Shown here: positions 33,479 to 41,952 of the stretch, one piece after another
How positions within the stretch are numbered: position 1 is the stretch's first letter
Layout of the letters: every line of letters starts with the position of its first letter
Source: an uncultured Odoribacter sp.
GTDB taxonomy: Bacteria; Bacteroidota; Bacteroidia; Bacteroidales; Marinifilaceae
Length of the DNA: 64,000 nt
NCBI GenBank assembly: GCA_944321145.1
Contig: CALUKF010000001.1
Coordinates: 37,080 to 101,079, forward strand
Direction: 5' to 3'
The notes under the pieces: model-generated
Database searches by the model: none
What the model was told of the DNA's origin: nothing
What the model saw: the letters and a program-made list of their open reading frames with translations, nothing else
Program-made: the position numbers and the translations under genes

Positions 33479-35554
33479 TTATTTTACAATGATTTCATCG
33501 GTGAATACCCAGCCGCCGTATTGCTGCCCGGAGCGTGCTTCGTAGCGGATGTAGCGGGCTTTTGCATCGCCTTGCCAGCCGTAGGTCTTGAAGCATACGG
33601 GCTGGTTGCGGTCGACATCTTGCGTGTAGCGTGCCAGTTCGGTATATGCCTTGCCGTCCTCGGAGGCGGAGATGACCACTTCGCAGGGGAGGTAGACTTC
33701 CGGTCCGGTGACTTGAATAAAGTCCGCTTCGATGCTATGGATGTCAGCCACTTCCTCCAAATCGACCACCACGTCCATGCGCTGCGAGGAAATGAATCCC
33801 TGCCATGCGCCGTCGGAATAAGTCCAGTCGCCCCGCAACCCGTCGGTGAGTGTCTTTTCGCCTTGGGCGGCGTAGGTGGCATTATAGGGCGCGTTGTAGA
33901 CGACCGGTTTCCCCAATGCCTTGTGGGCGACGGGGGTGAGGGCTTCCGGGCGTCTGCCGGCTTCGTTCTTCAGGTCAAAGGGATGGTATCCGTTTGCCTG
34001 CAGCCATTCCACAGCCTGCAAGGCGCGGGCATGGAAGCCGGGATAGTCTTTCCGTTCGGGCTGGCTCCACCCGGTCTCGGCAATGGCAAGGATGCGGGGG
34101 TACATCATGTATTCGTATTGTTCGTCGCCGGGAATGTATTCCGCCCAGAGGTTGCCTTGGATGCCATAAACCAAGCGGCTTTCTTCTGCCGTCAATTCTT
34201 GGGGCACGGGGTCATACGAATAGACTTTTTCCAAAGGCAGGTAACCGCCCATCGCTTCGGGCTGTGTGAGGGGCGCGTCTTGATAGGTGTCGAGATAGCA
34301 ATAGGCACCGGGGGTCATGACGGTTTTCTGACCGGCACGCACTGCTTTGATGCCCCCTTCCTCGCCACGCCAGGACATGACGGTGGCATTGGGTGCCAAG
34401 CCGCCTTCGATGATTTCATCCCAGCCGAGGAGTTGCCGCCCGTGGGCATTCAGGAAGCCTTCGATGCGGTGAATCAGGTAGCTTTGCAACTCGCTGGTCT
34501 CTTTCATGCCTTCCTGTTCCATGCGGGCTCGGCATTTGGGGCAGGATTCCCAGACTCTGCGGTTGGCTTCATCCCCGCCGATGTGGATGTATTCCGAGGG
34601 GAAGAGCGCCATGACTTCTGTCAGGACGTTTTCAAGAAAGGTGAAAGTCTCTTCGTTGCCGATGCAGAACTCGCCGCTCGTATAGGGTTTGCCGCTGCAA
34701 GCCAGGGTGGGATAAGCTGCCAATACTTCCTCTGAATGTCCCGGCATTTCGATTTCGGGAATGACGGTGATGTGCCGTTCGGCAGCATACGCTACGATTT
34801 CGCGGATGTCCTCCTGGGTGTAATAGCCGCCGTATGCGCCGGGTGTCCCCGCCTCGCAGTATTGCCGCTTGCCTTCGCCCTGCCACCAGTCTTTCCACCG
34901 TTCAGCGGGTCGCCACGCGCCCAATTCCGTCAGGCGCGGGTATTGCTTGATTTCGATGCGCCAGCCTGCGGCATCCGTCAGGTGCAGGTGCAGGCGGTTG
35001 ATTTTATAGCGTGCCAAGGCATCTATCTGTTTCAAGACAAACTCCTTGGAGCGGAAATGGCGCGACACGTCCATCATGAAGCCCCGGTAGGCGAAGCGGG
35101 GCGCGTCTTGGATGGTGGCTGCCCGGACGGTGCCCGTGGTTTGCCCCGCAGGCTCTATCCATTGCAGGAGGGTTTGCAGCCCGTAGAACAAGCCGGCAGA
35201 GGTTCCGGCTTCAATGACAACGCCTTTGGGGTTGATGTTGAGGGCATAGCTCTCGTCCCCGCCTTCCTGTGCCGTCGGCGTGATTTTCAGGGTAATGCCG
35301 CCTTCAGCTCCGGTCTCTTCTTGCAACTCGCCGTTGAACGGGGCGGGCAGGCTTTGCAGATAAGCCGCCATGCGGCTTTTTTCCTCGCCTTGCAGGTTGG
35401 TGTAGAGCGGCGTATTTTCTTTTATCGGGAAATACCCTTCTTCTTCCGTGATGCTTTGCGGGTAGGGAATGACTTTTACGTCAGTCTCTTGGTTGCACCC
35501 CCATCCGAGGAGGAGCAGCCCTAAAATCGGGATAATGTGTTTGATGCGATACAT
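33479..35554 (-). CDS. GH20 beta-N-acetylhexosaminidase lipoprotein
   Basis: A 691-residue surface or periplasmic lipoprotein (lipobox LLLLGWGC). A GH20b N-domain (about residues 25-140) precedes the GH20 barrel, which carries 'RGFMMDVSRHFRSKEFVLKQ', 'HLHLTDAAGWRIEIKQYP', 'VIPEIEMPGHSEEVLAAYP' and the catalytic Asp-Glu pair in HIGGDEANR (about residue 326). A C-terminal beta-sandwich of F5/8-type (about 560-691) may bind carbohydrate. It releases terminal GlcNAc or GalNAc. It starts 8 bp after the stop of the second GH92 gene, so the two are co-transcribed. Confidence 0.93.
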   Translation of the reverse strand: MYRIKHIIPILGLLLLGWGCNQETDVKVIPYPQSITEEEGYFPIKENTPLYTNLQGEEKSRMAAYLQSLPAPFNGELQEETGAEGGITLKITPTAQEGGDESYALNINPKGVVIEAGTSAGLFYGLQTLLQWIEPAGQTTGTVRAATIQDAPRFAYRGFMMDVSRHFRSKEFVLKQIDALARYKINRLHLHLTDAAGWRIEIKQYPRLTELGAWRPAERWKDWWQGEGKRQYCEAGTPGAYGGYYTQEDIREIVAYAAERHITVIPEIEMPGHSEEVLAAYPTLACSGKPYTSGEFCIGNEETFTFLENVLTEVMALFPSEYIHIGGDEANRRVWESCPKCRARMEQEGMKETSELQSYLIHRIEGFLNAHGRQLLGWDEIIEGGLAPNATVMSWRGEEGGIKAVRAGQKTVMTPGAYCYLDTYQDAPLTQPEAMGGYLPLEKVYSYDPVPQELTAEESRLVYGIQGNLWAEYIPGDEQYEYMMYPRILAIAETGWSQPERKDYPGFHARALQAVEWLQANGYHPFDLKNEAGRRPEALTPVAHKALGKPVVYNAPYNATYAAQGEKTLTDGLRGDWTYSDGAWQGFISSQRMDVVVDLEEVADIHSIEADFIQVTGPEVYLPCEVVISASEDGKAYTELARYTQDVDRNQPVCFKTYGWQGDAKARYIRYEARSGQQYGGWVFTDEIIVK

Positions 35555-35562
35555 GTGCAAAG

Positions 35563-37854
35563 TTATTTTAATGTGCCCCATTCCGTGGGCTGGTTTGTCA
35601 TGACAAATTCCAATGTCCCGCCTGCCATCAGCGCCTCGTGCGTGAAGAACGGTGTTTCCAGCGGTTTGCCGTTCAGCGTGGCAGACTGGATGTATTTGTT
35701 CCCCGGCGCATTGTTCCGGGCGACGATGCGGAATGTCTTCCCTTCAGGCAAGTGGAGGGTTGCGGCATCCAGCAGCGGGCGTCCGATGGAATAGATGGGG
35801 CGTCCCGGGCAAGGTTGGTAGAAGCCCATGGCGTTCAGGATGTACCATGCCGACATCTGCCCGCAGTCCTCGTTCCCCGACAGCCCGTCCGGCGCATTCC
35901 GGTATTGGGAATGTAGCACGGTGTCTACCAATGCCTGCGTTTTCCAAGGTTGCCCGACGTAGTTATACAGGTGAAGGATGTGGTGGCTTGGCTCATTCCC
36001 GTGGGCGTATTGCCCGATGAGTCCGGAAATGTCTGCCGAAACCAAGTCGCCTTCCAGCGAGGAGTCTGCCAGGAATAAAGAATCCAGGCGTTGGATGAAA
36101 GCCTCCCTGCCGCCCATCAATTCTACCAGCCCGTCAACGTCGTGCGGCGCAAACCAAGTCCATTGCCAGGCGGTGCCTTCGCAATAATCGTCTGAACGGT
36201 GGTTGCTGGAACGGGGGTGGAATGGCGTGCGCCAAGCTCCCCGGCTGTCCTTGCCCCGCATGAATCCGGTTTCGGCATCGTAATAATTCCGGTAGTTGAG
36301 GGCGCGTCCTGCATACAACTCTTGGGTGGCAGTGTCCCCCAAGGCTCCTGCCAATACGCTGATGCACCAATCGTTGTAGGCATACTCCAATCCTTTGGCG
36401 ACAGACTCGTGTTCCGTGTCGCAGGGGATATAGCCCAACGTGTTTTTATAATATTTGGAGGTGGTCATCAATGCGTTGTGTATCAAGTAGGGGGTCGTGG
36501 CTATCGGGCGCACCGTGTCGTATTCCGCGCTGCGGAGACACGCCTCCAGTGCCAGCTGTGCATCGAAATCCCGGCAGCCTTTCATGTAGGCGTCTACGAT
36601 GACAGGCACGGCGTGGTATCCAATCATCGTGCCCGTGTAGTTTCCTGCCAGTTCCCACATGGGCAGGATGCCTCCTTCTTGGTATTGCCGCAGCAGGGCT
36701 TGTATGAAGCGCCCGTTCTCTTCTGGGTCGATAATCGTCAGTAAGGGATGCAATGCCCGGAAAGTGTCCCACAATGAGAAGATGGTGTACATCGGGCTTC
36801 CCGCCTCAGCCTGCCGCACTTGCCGGTCTATCCCCCGGTACCGCCCGTCCGCGTCTGTGAAGAGGGCAGGGGAGAGCCCCGTGTGGTAGAGGGCGGTGTA
36901 GAATGTGTGCTTGGTTGCTTCGTCAGTAGTTTCTATGTCAATTTTTCCCAGGTATCCGTTCCATGCCTTGCGGGCGGCTGTACGGATGTTGTCAAAATCC
37001 CAGCCGGGAATCTCGCTTAAATTCTTTTGTGCCCCTTCCTCGTCTACTGCCGAAATGCCCACTTTCACCAGCACTTGTTCCCCTTCGCCCGTCTCAAAAC
37101 GCAGCATTGCTTTTTTGACCGTCGGTACAAATTGCCCGTTTGCCCCCGGCACTGAGTCTGAAAGCACCGTGGCTTCGAAGGGTTTTGAGAATACGGCATA
37201 GAAGTACACGTCGTGCCGCCAAGCCCAGCCATTTGTGTTTTTGTGTCCGCAGAGGGTGCTGTCGTTCAGGATGCGCAGCGTGAGGGTGCGGTTGCGCTGG
37301 TTTTGGAGCGAATAGTCCAAGTCGAGGATGATGCCTGCCTCCGTGCTCTCCGGGAAGGTATAACGGTGCAGGGCTGCCCGTGCCGTGGCGGTCAGTTCTG
37401 CCTGTATTCCATAGCGGTCTAAGAATACGGAATAATATCCCGGCTCCGCCACTTCCCGCTCATGCGAAAAGGCGGAGGCGTATGGCAGCGTCTGCCGTTG
37501 TGTCCCGTCGTCCTCTGCCAGCAATTCCACTTGTCCCGTCACCGGCATCAGCAGCACATCCCCGTAATCGCCGCATCCTGTGCCGCTGAGGTGTGTGTGC
37601 GAAAATCCGTTGAGGGTCGTGTCTGCATAATAATAGCCGGAGCAGGCGTCCCATTGGAAAATCCGTGTGTCGGGGCTGGGTTGTATCATCCCGTGGGGCA
37701 CCACTGCCCCCGGATAGGTGTGCCCGTGCCCGCCGGTTCCTACCATCGGATTGACATACCGGGCATAATCCTGCCCTACATTCTCTTGGCTGCATCCTGC
37801 CCCCAGAAGCAGGCATCCCGCCATCATCCCTAAAATCCCTAACCTTTTTTTCAT
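35563..37854 (-). CDS. GH92 alpha-mannosidase lipoprotein (second copy)
   Basis: A 763-residue lipoprotein (MKKRLGILGMMAGCLLLGAGC). GH92 motifs are 'YVNPMVGTGGHGHTYPGAVV', 'HLSGTGCGDYGDVLLMPVTG', 'WELAGNYTGTMIGYHAVPVI', the general-acid Glu in 'DYCEGTAWQWTWFAPHD' and 'GNEDCGQMSAWYILNAMGFY'. It diverges substantially from the first copy, so the pair are old paralogues with probably different linkage preference. The open frame extends to 37887 only because it runs into heptamer array H2 (MINDER...); 37854 is the better start, with 37866 as an alternative. It overlaps no gene and leads the GH92-GH20 pair. Confidence 0.92.
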   Translation of the reverse strand: MKKRLGILGMMAGCLLLGAGCSQENVGQDYARYVNPMVGTGGHGHTYPGAVVPHGMIQPSPDTRIFQWDACSGYYYADTTLNGFSHTHLSGTGCGDYGDVLLMPVTGQVELLAEDDGTQRQTLPYASAFSHEREVAEPGYYSVFLDRYGIQAELTATARAALHRYTFPESTEAGIILDLDYSLQNQRNRTLTLRILNDSTLCGHKNTNGWAWRHDVYFYAVFSKPFEATVLSDSVPGANGQFVPTVKKAMLRFETGEGEQVLVKVGISAVDEEGAQKNLSEIPGWDFDNIRTAARKAWNGYLGKIDIETTDEATKHTFYTALYHTGLSPALFTDADGRYRGIDRQVRQAEAGSPMYTIFSLWDTFRALHPLLTIIDPEENGRFIQALLRQYQEGGILPMWELAGNYTGTMIGYHAVPVIVDAYMKGCRDFDAQLALEACLRSAEYDTVRPIATTPYLIHNALMTTSKYYKNTLGYIPCDTEHESVAKGLEYAYNDWCISVLAGALGDTATQELYAGRALNYRNYYDAETGFMRGKDSRGAWRTPFHPRSSNHRSDDYCEGTAWQWTWFAPHDVDGLVELMGGREAFIQRLDSLFLADSSLEGDLVSADISGLIGQYAHGNEPSHHILHLYNYVGQPWKTQALVDTVLHSQYRNAPDGLSGNEDCGQMSAWYILNAMGFYQPCPGRPIYSIGRPLLDAATLHLPEGKTFRIVARNNAPGNKYIQSATLNGKPLETPFFTHEALMAGGTLEFVMTNQPTEWGTLK

Positions 37855-37864
37855 CTGTGTCGTC

Positions 37865-37906
37865 ATTAATCGTTCATCGTTAATCATTCATCCTTCATCG
37901 TAAATC
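37865..37906 (-). repeat. Heptamer array H2 (6 units)
   Basis: Plus-strand units ATTAATC, GTTCATC, GTTAATC, ATTCATC, CTTCATC and GTAAATC, which read as GATxAAx on the minus strand, the direction of transcription. It lies 11 bp upstream of the GH92 start and directly borders MITE-like copy 2. Confidence 0.85.
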
Positions 37907-37909
37907 CCT

Positions 37910-38104
37910 CATACTCCCTCCCCCCTTCGGGGTACTCCCTCTATCTTAGAGGGAGAGCTTAAAATCCTGTCACTTAACTCCTCCCCTAAGATAGGGGAAT
38001 ATGGCGTTTAAGCGAGCGCAGAGAGGAAACTGGTTTCCACTATGCCGAGCGTAGCCATTTCGAGGCGAAGCCTCAACTGGCTGCGAAGCAGACGGAGGAG
38101 TATG
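37910..38104 (+). mobile_element. MITE-like palindromic element, copy 2 (195 bp)
   Basis: It has the same ends as copy 1 (CATACTCCCTCC ... GGAGGAGTATG) and the same two hairpins, plus a central module on the right-hand arm containing GAGGCGAAGCCTC and GGAAACTGGTTTCC inverted repeats. It is flanked on both sides by heptamer arrays H2 and H3. Confidence 0.78.
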
Positions 38105-38109
38105 ATTTC

Positions 38110-38137
38110 ATTCATCGTTAATCGTTCATCGTTAATC
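38110..38137 (-). repeat. Heptamer array H3 (4 units)
   Basis: Units ATTCATC, GTTAATC, GTTCATC and GTTAATC. Read on the minus strand, the array encodes the last five residues (LTMND) and the TAA stop of the GH2 gene, as array H1 does for wzz. Confidence 0.88.
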
Positions 38138-40700
38138 CTATATGCTTTATTTTTATCTCCGGCGTTTCCCCTTTCCAAATTCCCGGTGCAGTAATCACCA
38201 CCGTCTTCCTTTCCCCCGGCAGCAGGTCGAAAAAGTTATCACTAAACTGTGCCCCCTGTATCCCCACTTCCAGGAACACGCTCTTCACCAGCTTCTTCGA
38301 ACTGAGCGTCACGATGCACCGCCCGGTTTCCCCTTTCACTTTGAACTGTACTTCCGCATCCGGCAATTGCAAATCTTTTGTCGGCACAAAGTAATACACG
38401 TTCTCCGCTACCGTCTTGCCCTGCTTGTCTTTCAGCGTGGCTTTTAGGAAGCAGCGGTTTTTCGCATCGCCCGGTGCCCATTCGTCTGCCGTCGTGCAGT
38501 ATGCCGTCACATTGCTGTTTGCCGGGATGTCTGTCTTTACAACCGTCCGTTTGCCTCGCTTCCCGTTGAAATCCACCGCTTCCAACGCCAGCGTAGCTCC
38601 CGGGATTTCCTCCAGTAGGTCAGAGAATACATGCACCCGCAGGCTGTCCCCTTCCTCGAAGAGATTCAGGTACACCGGTGCAAACGCCCGTCGCGCCTCA
38701 TAATGCAGTGCCTTCCAATTCCCATAATAGTCGATGCCTGACCACGACACCACTGGCCAACTGTCGTTCAATTGCCAATACAGGCTGCCCATGCAGTAGG
38801 GGCGGAACCGCCGGTGCGCCTCAATGCAATGCCGGATGCCCTGCCCTTGCAGCACAAGCCCCACGTACACGAAGTCCTCAAACCGTTCCGGCACTTGGAA
38901 ATACCGCTCCATGCTCTTTCGTATCAAGCTGTTGCCCGTCGTGCTCTTCTGGTGTGCCCGCATGACTTCCGACTCCAGCGCGTAATCCTCCGGCGCGGCG
39001 AAGGTCGCGATGGTCTTCATCTCCGGCAAGGATTGGAATCCGTATTCGCTGATAAAACGTCCCGGTTCCTCGTCTGCCGACTCGAAGGGCTTTTCCCCGT
39101 ACCACGTGCCCCAATTATGGCTGTCGCCGATGCGCCACGTCTCCGGACGCCCCCAATTCGCGCAGTAAGGCGAGGTGTGGATGTAGAAATGTCCCTTGTC
39201 CCAGCGTGCCACCTGTGCCGGCAGCACTTCTTCGAAAAGTAGGTGGTAATCTTCCAAGAAGCGGTTGTATACCTCCGGGCTGAACCGTTTTTTCCATCCC
39301 CAATACTTGATGCCTTCCGCCACCTCGTTGTTCCCGCACCACATCGCGAGGCACGCATGCCCCCGCAGCCGTTTGATGTTGTACTCCGCCTCCGCCTCCA
39401 CGCGCTTCAGGAATACCGGGTCGGCGGGATAGGTCGTGCATGCGAACATGAAATCCTGCCACACCAATATCCCGTTCTCGTCTGCCAGCTCGTAAAACAA
39501 ATCGTCTTCATATACCCCGCCTCCCCACACGCGCACCATGTTCATGTTCGCCTCCCGGATGCTGCGGAACAGTTCCCGGTATTGCGCTTCCGTCACCTCC
39601 GGCAACAACGGGGACATCGGGATATAATTCGCCCCCTTCGCAAACATCGGCACTCCGTTCACCTCGAAGTAAAAGCTTTCCCCCTCAGCGTCCGTCTCGT
39701 TCACTACCCGCACGGTCCGCAGCCCCACGCGCCGGTGCTCTTCTGCCACCGTCACCCCTTCGCACTTCACCGTTGCCGTGAAATCATAGAGCGTCGCCTT
39801 CCCCCAGCCGTTCGGCATCCAGAGTTCCGGCTTGTCAATCTGCGCCTCAATCGCCACCTCGTTCTTGCCCTGCTTGAGGGTTGTTTGCTGCCGCACGCTT
39901 CCTATCGTCTTGCCTCCTATGCTGTATTGCACCTCCACTTCTGCCTCTACCTCTGCTTTTGCCGATTTTCCTGCCGGGTGTATAATCTCCAATTCGTTGC
40001 TCACCGTCGCCTGCTCTGCGTCCACGCTCACTTGCCGCACGTAGAAATCCGTGATGGCAGCCTCGTCGTACAGTTCCAGTCGTGCCTCCCGCCACACGCC
40101 GCTCGTCGCCATTCGTATTCCCCAGTCCCAGCCGTAGCTGTACGGCGCTTTGCGGCTGAACACGCTCACCCGCCGTTCCGCGTGGTCGTTGTCCGCCGGG
40201 TACTCGAACCCGTTCGTTTCCCATTGCGGCAGCGTCATCCGGATGGGGGAGTGGAACACAATGTACAGCCGGTTCTCTCCCTCCTGCAACATTTCCCTCA
40301 CCGGTATCCGATAGCCCACGAACATGTTGTCTCCCCGCAGCACCAATGCCCCGTTCAAGTACACGTCCGCGTAGGTGTCCAGTCCCTCGAACACCAAATC
40401 CGCTCCCGTCCTTTCTGCCTGTTCCCGGGTCAGCGTGAACGTAGTCCGGTAATGCCAGTCATGCTCTTCCACCCATTGTATCTTCTCCTCGTTCTTCCCG
40501 TAGAAAGGGTCGGGCAATAATCCGTGCCTCAACAAATCCCCATGCACTGTCCCCGGCACCTCCGCCGTCCGCCATTCCCCTTTGCCTTCTTCCGCAAACG
40601 TCCATCCATCTTTCAGGGCAATCCACTCCGGCGCGGCAACACCTTGCCCCGCCGCACTTATCGCCCAGCTAAGTAATAAAGTGATAATAAAATATTTCAT
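38118..40700 (-). CDS. GH2 beta-mannosidase
   Basis: An 860-residue exported hydrolase (signal 'MKYFIITLLLSWAISAAG'). A sugar-binding N-domain ('VPGTVHGDLLRHGLLPDPFY', 'HDWHYRTTFTL'), an Ig-like domain, and a TIM barrel with the acid/base Glu in WCGNNE (about residue 457) and the nucleophile Glu in 'FISEYGFQSLPEM' (about 552) follow, then C-terminal beta-domains. The 'YGKNEEKIQWVEEHDW' and 'AMWCGNNEVAEGIKYWG' segments point to beta-mannosidase rather than beta-galactosidase. It would remove the core beta-1,4-mannose of N-glycans after the GH92 enzymes act. The last residues (LTMND) come from the heptamer repeat. It is the first of the four leftward hydrolases. Confidence 0.92.
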   Translation of the reverse strand: MKYFIITLLLSWAISAAGQGVAAPEWIALKDGWTFAEEGKGEWRTAEVPGTVHGDLLRHGLLPDPFYGKNEEKIQWVEEHDWHYRTTFTLTREQAERTGADLVFEGLDTYADVYLNGALVLRGDNMFVGYRIPVREMLQEGENRLYIVFHSPIRMTLPQWETNGFEYPADNDHAERRVSVFSRKAPYSYGWDWGIRMATSGVWREARLELYDEAAITDFYVRQVSVDAEQATVSNELEIIHPAGKSAKAEVEAEVEVQYSIGGKTIGSVRQQTTLKQGKNEVAIEAQIDKPELWMPNGWGKATLYDFTATVKCEGVTVAEEHRRVGLRTVRVVNETDAEGESFYFEVNGVPMFAKGANYIPMSPLLPEVTEAQYRELFRSIREANMNMVRVWGGGVYEDDLFYELADENGILVWQDFMFACTTYPADPVFLKRVEAEAEYNIKRLRGHACLAMWCGNNEVAEGIKYWGWKKRFSPEVYNRFLEDYHLLFEEVLPAQVARWDKGHFYIHTSPYCANWGRPETWRIGDSHNWGTWYGEKPFESADEEPGRFISEYGFQSLPEMKTIATFAAPEDYALESEVMRAHQKSTTGNSLIRKSMERYFQVPERFEDFVYVGLVLQGQGIRHCIEAHRRFRPYCMGSLYWQLNDSWPVVSWSGIDYYGNWKALHYEARRAFAPVYLNLFEEGDSLRVHVFSDLLEEIPGATLALEAVDFNGKRGKRTVVKTDIPANSNVTAYCTTADEWAPGDAKNRCFLKATLKDKQGKTVAENVYYFVPTKDLQLPDAEVQFKVKGETGRCIVTLSSKKLVKSVFLEVGIQGAQFSDNFFDLLPGERKTVVITAPGIWKGETPEIKIKHIGLTMND

Positions 40701-40746
40701 GCCGTAAAACTTATAATTCTTTGACTACTTCTTTCTATCACGTCTG

Positions 40747-40777
40747 CAAAGATAAGTTAAACAGGCGTTTTTTGCAA
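40747..40777 (-). promoter_or_regulatory. Promoter of the GH2 gene
   Basis: On the minus strand, TTG (40775-40777), a 20-bp spacer, then TATCTTTG (40747-40754). It lies 46 bp upstream of the GH2 start and probably drives at least this gene. Confidence 0.6.
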
Positions 40778-40893
40778 GTATTGCAGTAAAAATGTCACAG
40801 AAAACCGGTCTATATCTAACATGTAGTATATCAATGACATAAAGTATATAATTTGATTGCCGATGTACTTTATTTCCAATTCATCTTCATTTT

Positions 40894-40937
40894 AAAATGG
40901 TCATAAAATGGAATTAAAACGAAGATGAAATGGAGAT
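40894..40937 (+). repeat. 11-bp tandem array (AAAATGGxxxT, 4 units)
   Basis: Units AAAATGGTCAT, AAAATGGAATT, AAAACGAAGAT and GAAATGGAGAT. The third unit is also an inverted match (13 of 14) to TTCATCTTCATTTT at 40879-40892, so the region can fold. Confidence 0.65.
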
Positions 40938-41011
40938 GCTTGCTTTATGTTATTGATTAGACGCGGGTTAGATACCCATTTGATAGAAGTTTGGATTTTA
41001 GGGTTCCGGAC

Positions 41012-41860
41012 TCAGTTATTCTTGGGACTCAATAGATTGGGCAGTTCGTAGACTTGGCGTTTGATTTCGGCTGCCCATTCGAGGGGCTTGCGGCTTTTGT
41101 CGAGGCTTTGCCAGGGGATGGGCTTTCCGATGTAGAGGGTGAAGTGCTGTCCGATTTTCTTGAAGGTTTCGTCCGGCAACCAGAGCATTTCGAGGTTGGC
41201 TTTCAGGTGGATGCGCTTCCGGAAATTCGCAAGGTTGTAGAAAAAGTCGGAGTTTTTCCCTGAAAAGAAAATGGGCACGATGTCGCGTTGGTATTGCACG
41301 GCTTTGGTGACGAAGCTCTTTTGCCAGGTGAGGTCGCATATTTTGCCTTTGATTTTGCGGCTGCACAGCCCGGCTGGGAACATAATCATCTGGCAGGACG
41401 AGGCGTATGCCTCTTCGATGGCAGCGGCGGCTTCCCGCGCCATTGCCCCGTGTTTGTTGACGGGGAGGAAGATGTTGTTCAGGTTTTTCAGGTTCAGGAG
41501 CAGGTCGTTGACCGGGAATTTCAGGTCGGGATAGCGCTTGCCGAGGAAGGAGATGAGTATCACGCCGTCCGGTCCTCCCAGCGGGTGGTTGGAGGCAAAG
41601 ATGTAGCGTCCTTCAGGCGGGGGGAGGTTTTCTTCGCCCCGCACATCGTAGGTCACGCGGAGGTATTCCATCATGCCGTCCGCAAAGTCCAGCCCTTTGC
41701 GGTCGCCGTATTTTTCGATGAATTCGTTGATGCCGTTCTGGTGTATCAGGCGTTTGAGGAACGAATAGACAAAGCCCGGAATCATCCGTGCTACCCGTGG
41801 GTTTTTGTTTTTGAATACCTGTTCGATGTAAATCGGTTTGACGCGCTCGTTATTTTCCAT
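41012..41860 (-). CDS. PlsC-type acyltransferase
   Basis: A 282-residue membrane-associated acyltransferase. The catalytic block is FASNHPLGGPDGVILISFLG, with the His and Asp of the acyltransferase motif, followed by 'FPVNDLLLNLKNLNNIFLPV', 'MIMFPAGLCSRKIKGKI' (the glycerol-phosphate binding P-loop equivalent) and 'FTLYIGKPIPW'. The spacing (His-x5-Asp) is one residue longer than the usual Hx4D. Possible roles are phospholipid synthesis or O-acylation of aminolipids such as the glycine lipids of Bacteroidota. It is monocistronic, with a -7 box TAACTTTG at 41880-41887. It is unrelated in function to the flanking hydrolases. Confidence 0.78.
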   Translation of the reverse strand: MENNERVKPIYIEQVFKNKNPRVARMIPGFVYSFLKRLIHQNGINEFIEKYGDRKGLDFADGMMEYLRVTYDVRGEENLPPPEGRYIFASNHPLGGPDGVILISFLGKRYPDLKFPVNDLLLNLKNLNNIFLPVNKHGAMAREAAAAIEEAYASSCQMIMFPAGLCSRKIKGKICDLTWQKSFVTKAVQYQRDIVPIFFSGKNSDFFYNLANFRKRIHLKANLEMLWLPDETFKKIGQHFTLYIGKPIPWQSLDKSRKPLEWAAEIKRQVYELPNLLSPKNN

Positions 41861-41900
41861 ATCTTTTGGTTTGATTGGGCAAAGTTAATACAAAAATGTT

Positions 41901-41931
41901 TTTGTCGGTTGGATAATTCGTTTTATCTTCG
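41901..41931 (+). promoter_or_regulatory. Promoter of the GH3 gene
   Basis: TTTG (41901-41904), 19 bp, then TATCTTCG (41924-41931), one base off consensus. It lies 21 bp before the chosen GH3 start. Confidence 0.5.
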
Positions 41932-41952
41932 CTGCACAATAAAATGGGAATG

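Larger units (their letters stand above)
40701..41011. other. Intergenic region between GH2 and the acyltransferase gene
   Basis: This 311-bp gap contains the GH2 promoter and the AT-rich 11-bp array at 40894-40937. Nothing else was recognised. No terminator hairpin for the leftward acyltransferase gene was found. Confidence 0.5.
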
